From positions 1 through 26,794 of the forward strand of contig CAKPOS010000015.1 of assembly GCA_934176955.1 (NCBI GenBank): a stretch of DNA of 26,794 nt. The letters run 5' to 3'. This stretch comes from an uncultured Bacilli bacterium. GTDB lineage: Bacteria; Bacillota_I; Bacilli_A; RF39; UBA660. This document shows positions 20,662 through 26,794 of the stretch, in pieces; position 1 is the first letter of the stretch; each line of letters begins with the position of its first letter. The position numbers and the translations under genes were made by a program. The notes under the pieces are model-generated. The model worked only from the letters and a program-made list of their open reading frames with translations. It had not been told where the DNA came from and searched no databases.

Positions 20662-23600
20662 ATGATTGAAAAAATGACTTTAGAACAATTTAGAGAGATA
20701 AAAAGACAATTAGCATCTATTATTAAACAAGGTGTTGATCTTTATGAGCAACATAAAAATGATGAAAATTATAATCATGATGCAGATGAAAAAAGACTCG
20801 AGGAACAATATTTAGAAATTCAAAATAGACTATTAAGTTATGATTTAAGTGATATTCCTTATGCAGAATGGATGAATATGGAAATACTTTCTGATGAAAA
20901 CCATATTGCTGACTTTTCTAAAACAAATGCAAATATTGATTTTTCAATGTTAGATTATTCTCCTTATGCTAATTATAAAAGTTGTAAGATTAAAAATATT
21001 AGAGGTGTAAAAAGAATAATTGATTCTGAACACTTTGATCAAGAAGTTATTAAAAGCAATCCTAGTTTATTTCTTTCAGAATCATTTCCTATTCCAATAA
21101 AGCAAAAGTTTTACGATAGGAATTTATCTATGGAAGATTTATTTTCATTATCAAATGATCAGATAAAAGAATTACAATCAAAACAATTTATGAGTTGCTT
21201 TGATTATACTACAAGAAAATTGATTAATAAAATAGGATTACAAAAAGCAATGGAGCTATATGCTACTTCCAAAGAAGATTATGAAGTTGTTCATGAAATA
21301 TCATCTTTGCTTAGTAGTAATCTCTATTATATCATTTCTGATCCTTTTACTGAAAATGATTTTGATGAAGAGTTAAAAAAAGCAGATGTTTCACATATTA
21401 AAGATGTGTATTACTCAAGTATGAGAAAAGCACTTTTTAAAGGACGTATAAGATTTAATAATATAAATGTTGAAAGATTGCCAGAACTATTTGTCAAGGA
21501 AAATAATGATATTTTACTTATAGGTGAAAATATACCAGATGATTTAAGACAAAGATATTATACTGGAAGATTAACACTTGATGATATAATAAATAATATT
21601 TCATTATTTAGAAACATTCCAATTTCACAAGTAACTGATGAAATGGATATTTGGAGACTTGCAGATGCTTTAGGGGAATCTAATTTATCACAATATATTG
21701 AATTCTATCCAGAAATATTTAATTATATTATTAAAAGCCATTTAACTTATGAATTTTGTAATTTTGTATCTGCAAGTGAGAAGTTGAATTTGAATCAAAC
21801 TGATGATGTAAAACAAAAAATAGTAAACTATTTAGCACCTTTTTTATCTACACATAATAAATTAGGATATGGTAGATCGGAACAATTAATGGCTTATGAT
21901 ACATCATTATTTCCATTGAATGAAATGCAACAACGTGTAATTGATACTTTAAGTTTAGATAATATAAAAAAATTTGAAAAAGAAACTAAATTCTTTTCCA
22001 TCAATAATAATACTGATTTACAAATGTTTCAAGCATTTGCAAGTTATTTTAGAATGTATAATCCATCTGAATTGGCTAAAGTTGGTATTGATTTTAAAAA
22101 TGGAACTTTATCATATGAAGAATTTTTAAATCAATTAGCCAAATGCCTAGATCACATGAAACAACACAATTTATTTACAGATTATCCAGATTATGATTTT
22201 ATTGAGGGTGAATTTAGAGATAAGCATCCAGAAATATTTGTTGATATTAATGCACCAGAAGAATTAAAAGATGCTTTTTATAGAAATAAAATAACACCAG
22301 AATTTTTATTTCAACACAGGGAATATATATCATATTTAACTGATAAAAATTTGTTGAATACTCTTAGAGCTAATATAAAATTAAGTGTTCCTGGTTCAGT
22401 TGACGAACAAGGAAGAATTATGCCAATGGATATAGATTTCATAAATGAATATGTATCAAGATATGGCAATGAAAAACTATTACAATTGGTTTCAAAATAT
22501 GGTGTTGCTTTTTCTGAAATTACAATAACTAGTCTGCATGATGAAATAGAAAATGAACAAGCAATTGAAAAATCATTAAGAAATTCTATATACAATAAAA
22601 TTACAAAAGGAAAAATGAATTATTCGTATTTATCAAATGTTTCTGACTTCGTTTCAGATTATCCAGAATTATTTGTTAATTTTGATAATCTAACTAATAT
22701 TCCAGTAGAAGAAAGGCAAAGATTAACAAAGGCATTTTATAATAGAACATTAAGTTTTGATGATATAAAGAAATATCCAGAATTAACAGATGCACTTAAA
22801 GATAAAAATTTATTAGTTGCATTTGGTAAAAAAGATGGAAATCATCATCAAGGAAGAATATTCTTGGATACTGGATATAGTCGAATTTCTGAAAAAAAAT
22901 ATAGTGATTTAGAATTATTGGAAATATTTGGTAATGAAAAATTTTTACAATTGTGTTCTAAATATGGAAGATATATGGATGGAATTGTTCAGCACCTAAA
23001 TAAAGATATGACAATAAGAAATGGAAAATATATTGATCTTAGTCAAAGTGGGATTGACTTTGAAAATGGTTTAAGTGTTGAAGAAATTTCTAAAAGAATT
23101 GAAAATATAATTGTTAGAGAAAGTAAATTAGGTAATCTTGCTTATCATCCTGATGATGCACCAAGTTTCTTAAAAGAAAGAAAGCCAGAGTTATTCTTAA
23201 GTGAAGAAGCACCAGAAGAATTAAAACAATTTTTCTATAACTATAATAATAACTATCCTATGTCATTTGAAGTATTACAAAAACATAAAGATTGGTTACC
23301 ATTTCTAAAAGATAAAGCCTTAACTACTTCATTGCTTAGAAATAATTATTTAAAAAAAGAATTAATACAATATTTAGAAGTATTTGGAGAAGAAAAAGGA
23401 ATTAAGTTAGGAATTAATAGAGCTGAAACTGTTAAAGAAATGATGAGATCACATCAAATTGAATTAATGAAAAGTTGGTACGATAAAACTGGTGGGAAGT
23501 TTATTCCAGATTTTGTTGTAATGCAAAACTTTAGTCTTGAGGAGGCAGATAAATTCTTAGCATCTGGATCTAATTGGAGCAATTTGATGAAAATTAAAAA

Positions 23601-25620
23601 TTTTGCTCAGACACCAGAAACAAGAGATGCTATGTTAAAATTGGCATATTCCTTTGGTGCATTTGATCAAGATCAAAGAGGTTTTAAAAAATTACAAGAT
23701 TTATTAACTGGTTTGCCAAAGAAAATTGATTCAGAACAAGCATATATATTTGAACAAATAGATCAACAAATTAATCTTCATAGTCAAAGAGGCGTATTTT
23801 TTGGTGTTAAATCAAGAATTTATACAGATTCTGAAGGTAATATTCATACAACAAGAGAATCTTTCCCTAGTTCAAAGTTTGAAGAATCTTATCAAAAAAT
23901 GATAGATCATGTAAAAAATAATCAATTTCTTGATTTGTTAGACACTCAATCTTTATTAAATTTATTAGAATCATTAAAACACGAAAATGTTGGAATTGAT
24001 TTTTCAAGAAATATATTTACTCAAATATACAGAAAAAATGAAGATGAATCTTATACTCTAACTATTAATGCTCAAAGTTGTCCTAAATCAGCACAGGCTA
24101 TTAGGGGTGTATTGGAAAAATTTAGGGAAGTTCCTATTCTTACACCAGATAAAGCACATCAATTATTTGGTGGCTTTGAATTAAAATATGATTCAGATTT
24201 TAGAGAATTTTTACTTATTAACATGGAGAAAATTATGGCAAATCCAGAATATGTTAGTTTGGTTGCAAGTGTTCAAAGACAATTCTCTGATATTAAAGCA
24301 ATAAATAGTAATAGAGCTTTAACTTGGGAACTAGCAGTAAGTTATGTTCAAACAAATAAATTTACTTCTGTTAATGTTGGCAATGAACGAGTTGCTGAAA
24401 TATCAGCTATTGCAGGATATAGTCAAGCAGACTTCAATACATTACAACAAATATATAACTATGGTAAGCAAAGAACATTTAGTAGTATTCCTAGAATTGA
24501 ACAAAGTGCTGAAAAAACAAGTGGAAGATATACTTATGAAACATTAAGATTAGATGATCCACTAGCAATGGCTATTGGAACTCTAACTGATTGTTGTCAA
24601 GAATTAAACAATTGTGCTGAAGTTTGTATGGAACATAGTATGGTTGATAAAAATGGTCGTGTATTTGTTATTAAAGATGAGCAAGGAAATATAGTTGCTC
24701 AAAGTTGGGTATGGAGAAATAAAGATGTATTATGTTTTGATAATATTGAAATACCAGACAAGGCATTTACCAGAACTGTTAAAGAACATCCAGATTTAGG
24801 CAGAAAAGGATTTACTGATGAAGTATTTGAAATCTATAAACAAGCAGCCCATGATTTAATAGAAGCAGATGAAAAATTATATAAAGAACTTCTTGAAAGT
24901 GGAAAAATTACTCAAGAACAATATGATGGTTTAAGATTAGGAAAAATAACTGTTGGCTTAGGATATAATGACATTGCCGAATCATTAAAACAAAATTCTG
25001 CAGTTGATAAGGGTACTATTTCGAGACCATTACCTTTTGAAGAACCAGTAAAATTATCTAGAGGTCTTTATACAAGTGACTCTACAACACAATATATTTT
25101 AGAAGAACGAGATGATAGAAAAGAATTTGATGGTGATACACTTCCAGTACATAGTGACGCTTTTGTTGAGTATAGTGATTCTAATTTTACAGAAAAATCT
25201 TTACTATCTTTAGAAAAACTAGAAATAGTTACTAAAGAAGATCCAAGAAATTTAGATACTTCTGTTAGTGATTATGCAGATTCAGAACATCTCGTTACTG
25301 AAATAGCAAGAAATTATGGTTTGAATCCAGAAACTGCTAGAATAATAATGAATCCAAATTTTGCTATTATATATGATATTAATGGTGATAAATTAAGAGT
25401 TGGTGACTTATTATTTAATACTAGAGTTGATAATGAACAACAACAAATGGATATTGCAAGTCAAGTTGTAATGCAGATGAGATTAGCCCTAGAACAAATT
25501 GCTAGTGATAAAGAAATAGATGTTTCTGCTCTGGATGAAAAACAAAAAGAAATGTATGCAAAAATTACTGGATTAACTGATGAAATGAATATAGAAAGAG
25601 GTGTTGGTCATGCAAGATAA
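20662..25620 (+). CDS. Giant 1652-residue repeat protein of unknown function
   Basis: There is no signal peptide or membrane segment, so it is a cytoplasmic protein of about 190 kDa. At least five degenerate repeats share the pattern PELF ... P-E-LK ... FY-R-LS ... L-DK-L, starting near residues 133, 273, 522, 667 and 841. Between them GIDF and LLQLVSKYG-type segments recur, suggesting an elongated helical solenoid. After about residue 1000 the repeats cease. Around 1304-1370 lies a compact domain, AIGTLTDCCQ, CAEVCMEHS, GRVFVIKDEQGNIVAQSW and CFDNIEIP, with clustered Cys and a GNAT- or PcfJ-like beta pattern. The tail is helical and acidic. I know no characterised member. It overlaps the following gene by 11 bases, so the two proteins probably work together. 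Confidence 0.75.
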   Translation: MIEKMTLEQFREIKRQLASIIKQGVDLYEQHKNDENYNHDADEKRLEEQYLEIQNRLLSYDLSDIPYAEWMNMEILSDENHIADFSKTNANIDFSMLDYSPYANYKSCKIKNIRGVKRIIDSEHFDQEVIKSNPSLFLSESFPIPIKQKFYDRNLSMEDLFSLSNDQIKELQSKQFMSCFDYTTRKLINKIGLQKAMELYATSKEDYEVVHEISSLLSSNLYYIISDPFTENDFDEELKKADVSHIKDVYYSSMRKALFKGRIRFNNINVERLPELFVKENNDILLIGENIPDDLRQRYYTGRLTLDDIINNISLFRNIPISQVTDEMDIWRLADALGESNLSQYIEFYPEIFNYIIKSHLTYEFCNFVSASEKLNLNQTDDVKQKIVNYLAPFLSTHNKLGYGRSEQLMAYDTSLFPLNEMQQRVIDTLSLDNIKKFEKETKFFSINNNTDLQMFQAFASYFRMYNPSELAKVGIDFKNGTLSYEEFLNQLAKCLDHMKQHNLFTDYPDYDFIEGEFRDKHPEIFVDINAPEELKDAFYRNKITPEFLFQHREYISYLTDKNLLNTLRANIKLSVPGSVDEQGRIMPMDIDFINEYVSRYGNEKLLQLVSKYGVAFSEITITSLHDEIENEQAIEKSLRNSIYNKITKGKMNYSYLSNVSDFVSDYPELFVNFDNLTNIPVEERQRLTKAFYNRTLSFDDIKKYPELTDALKDKNLLVAFGKKDGNHHQGRIFLDTGYSRISEKKYSDLELLEIFGNEKFLQLCSKYGRYMDGIVQHLNKDMTIRNGKYIDLSQSGIDFENGLSVEEISKRIENIIVRESKLGNLAYHPDDAPSFLKERKPELFLSEEAPEELKQFFYNYNNNYPMSFEVLQKHKDWLPFLKDKALTTSLLRNNYLKKELIQYLEVFGEEKGIKLGINRAETVKEMMRSHQIELMKSWYDKTGGKFIPDFVVMQNFSLEEADKFLASGSNWSNLMKIKNFAQTPETRDAMLKLAYSFGAFDQDQRGFKKLQDLLTGLPKKIDSEQAYIFEQIDQQINLHSQRGVFFGVKSRIYTDSEGNIHTTRESFPSSKFEESYQKMIDHVKNNQFLDLLDTQSLLNLLESLKHENVGIDFSRNIFTQIYRKNEDESYTLTINAQSCPKSAQAIRGVLEKFREVPILTPDKAHQLFGGFELKYDSDFREFLLINMEKIMANPEYVSLVASVQRQFSDIKAINSNRALTWELAVSYVQTNKFTSVNVGNERVAEISAIAGYSQADFNTLQQIYNYGKQRTFSSIPRIEQSAEKTSGRYTYETLRLDDPLAMAIGTLTDCCQELNNCAEVCMEHSMVDKNGRVFVIKDEQGNIVAQSWVWRNKDVLCFDNIEIPDKAFTRTVKEHPDLGRKGFTDEVFEIYKQAAHDLIEADEKLYKELLESGKITQEQYDGLRLGKITVGLGYNDIAESLKQNSAVDKGTISRPLPFEEPVKLSRGLYTSDSTTQYILEERDDRKEFDGDTLPVHSDAFVEYSDSNFTEKSLLSLEKLEIVTKEDPRNLDTSVSDYADSEHLVTEIARNYGLNPETARIIMNPNFAIIYDINGDKLRVGDLLFNTRVDNEQQQMDIASQVVMQMRLALEQIASDKEIDVSALDEKQKEMYAKITGLTDEMNIERGVGHAR

Positions 25621-26617
25621 TAATATTAATAAAATAATATCAAATGCTTTACAAGTTAATAAAGATATTCTAAGTAAAAATATTAAACCTATAATTACTC
25701 AAATTCAAAAGGCTTTAGAAAGCAATAAAGAAGCCATTGAACAAGCAAGTAGCATTGATAAAAAGAACAATAATGGGGTTATATTAGATTTTAATGTTAT
25801 TAAAAATATATTTTCTAATTTAGAAAAAGAAAATATATATTATGGTGATGTAACTCTTTCACAAAAAGATGAAGAAAAAAAGATAGTATATGGAACTCAA
25901 ATAATGGATTATGGAAATGTTGTTGTTATTACTGATGGTAATCCATATACTATCATTGAAATGGTTATTAGAAATATAATGGCTGGAAATACAACAATAT
26001 TTTCAAATAATGGCTTTATGTTTGGAACTAATCAATTATTAATACAAATAATACAAAGTGTTTTAGAACAATTTAATATATCTAAGTATTTGGTACAAAT
26101 ATATGTATCTGAAAACTTTGATGAAGTATTATCAAATTTTGCTAATATTGATTTAGTTGTTTGCATAGGTAATCATAGTTTACAAAACATGATTTTAAAT
26201 AAGTCTAAAAATAGAACTATTGTAAGTGGTTATGAAAATTTTGATTTATATATAGAAGATACTTCTCATATAGACTTTTTAAATAAAATAGTGAATACTG
26301 GTTTAAATATTCAATTATATATAAATAGTGATACTAAATTAGATCATTCTAGTGCTATAATAGTAAGTGATGTTGATGAAGCCATTGCACAAATTAATTA
26401 TAATGGTAGCAAGTATAGTTCAACTATATTCACTACATCAACAGAAAATGCTTCTAAATTTATAAAAGAAGTAAAATCAAAAATAGTAACTATTAATACT
26501 AGTCCTACTATTGAAAGAATAATTGATATAAAACAAAAAGATTTAATTAATGAAAAAACTATAATTTATCCATTTAATTTTAAATTAGATGGTAATAGTA
26601 ATAATGTTGAATTATAA
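25610..26617 (+). CDS. Degenerate aldehyde-dehydrogenase-fold protein
   Basis: The start is ATG 25610 with AGAGGTG upstream, overlapping the giant gene by 11 bases; GTG 25601 is less likely. The 335-residue protein resembles ProA-type aldehyde dehydrogenases in outline. A helical start leads to GNVVVITDGNPYT (about 104-116), then IRNIMAGNTTIFSNNG (the usual coenzyme-binding strand and helix), IDLVVCIG and, late, DVDEAIAQINYNGSKYS with IFTTSTENASKFIKEV, which matches the DAiaaINxyGSxHSxaI region. The catalytic-cysteine segment expected between these is replaced by ILDFLN-type sequence with no Cys; the only cysteine is in VVCIGN. It is therefore probably an inactive, structural or regulatory paralogue. 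Confidence 0.6.
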   Translation: MQDNNINKIISNALQVNKDILSKNIKPIITQIQKALESNKEAIEQASSIDKKNNNGVILDFNVIKNIFSNLEKENIYYGDVTLSQKDEEKKIVYGTQIMDYGNVVVITDGNPYTIIEMVIRNIMAGNTTIFSNNGFMFGTNQLLIQIIQSVLEQFNISKYLVQIYVSENFDEVLSNFANIDLVVCIGNHSLQNMILNKSKNRTIVSGYENFDLYIEDTSHIDFLNKIVNTGLNIQLYINSDTKLDHSSAIIVSDVDEAIAQINYNGSKYSSTIFTTSTENASKFIKEVKSKIVTINTSPTIERIIDIKQKDLINEKTIIYPFNFKLDGNSNNVEL

Positions 26618-26630
26618 AAGTGATGGTTTA

Positions 26631-26663
26631 AAGTGGTTCTTCGAAATTCGGTGGACCTAACTT
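26631..26663 (+). other. 33-nt RNA hairpin after the last gene
   Basis: AAGT-GGTTC-CGA pairs with TCG-GGACC-ACTT (26631-26634 with 26660-26663, 26635-26639 with 26653-26657, 26642-26644 with 26648-26650), with an internal loop and a two-base bulge. It gives 12 base pairs. It lies in the 3' untranslated region, upstream of the terminator. Confidence 0.4.
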
Positions 26664-26684
26664 AATTTAGTTATGCATATTTTG

Positions 26685-26718
26685 GAATACTGTACTTTGT
26701 ATGGTATTCTCTTTTTTT
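26685..26718 (+). terminator. Rho-independent terminator of the giant-gene operon
   Basis: GAATAC (26685-26690) pairs with GTATTC (26704-26709), with an inner TAC/GTA pair of arms, and is followed by seven T. The remaining bases to the window end are AT-rich with nothing recognised. Confidence 0.7.
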
Positions 26719-26794
26719 CTTTTCGAAATATATTTGTTATTATCATTATTCGTGATTTCATATTTCTAAAATTTCTAAAACCAAATGATATTCT

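Noticed and set aside
22311..22595. Reverse-strand ORF inside the giant gene
   Set aside because: It is a shadow frame with no ribosome binding site and composition explained by the sense gene. The same holds for the reverse frames at 2429, 13158, 13386, 15742 and 18223.
26631..26663. GGTGGACC-like element considered as a T-box antiterminator
   Set aside because: It lies at the end of an operon, not before a gene, and lacks the T-box stem I, specifier loop and the AGGGTGGNACCGCG core.

Overview
The window is a 26.8 kb piece of a very AT-rich Firmicutes-type genome. Shine-Dalgarno sites of the AGGAGG type precede most genes, TTA/AAA/GAA codons dominate, and the terminators are short hairpins with T-runs. 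Tryptophan is TGG, so I read it with the standard bacterial code; TGA is used as a stop only once (6018-6020). A BilS-like flavodoxin, a YjdF-like membrane protein, a DUF1848 protein and a Gly-Pro-Thr collagen-like protein point to an uncultured anaerobic gut lineage (Bacilli/RF39 or Erysipelotrichales-like). That placement is inference.

Layout. 1-1880 holds a partial two-TM protein, a lipoprotein, a 14-codon ORF between a promoter and a strong terminator, and a C-terminally truncated MBL-like protein. 1968-3650 encodes a 560-residue protein with two HEPN-type RNxxxH motifs. 3757-7777 is a forward run: DUF1287 protein, membrane 4Fe-4S protein, BilS-like flavodoxin, YjdF-like membrane protein and DUF1848 protein, closed by tandem terminator hairpins. 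7992-10866 has YbaK, DUF4186, an HExxH protein with a C-terminal anchor, and an XRE regulator with a zinc ribbon. 11125-13962 has Tag glycosylase, a reverse-strand collagen-like gene whose 3' end runs into tag, a holin-like protein and a 3-hydroxyacyl-CoA dehydrogenase. 14047-14666 is a clear histidine-phosphatase pseudogene.

14749-17639 is a tight forward cluster: P-loop NTPase, two unknown proteins, a Nudix hydrolase and a protein with a PARP-like HGT motif. 17827-17900 is the 3' end (domains V and VI) of a group II intron with no reverse transcriptase. Next come a reverse-strand anchored protein (17930-18589) and an ORF that lacks a good start (18702-19139). A leader with a terminator-like hairpin precedes a PD-(D/E)XK-like protein (19564-20286). 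The window ends with a 1652-residue repeat protein translationally coupled to a degenerate aldehyde-dehydrogenase-fold protein (20662-26617).

Two themes stand out. One is decay: a pseudogene, truncated genes, gene-start stubs and an intron relic lie among intact housekeeping genes. The other is several unrecognised but plausible nucleic-acid or NAD-related proteins: the double-HEPN protein, the orphan nuclease-like protein and the Nudix plus HGT pair. The giant protein pair is also undescribed to me. No CRISPR array, complete tRNA or rRNA gene was seen.
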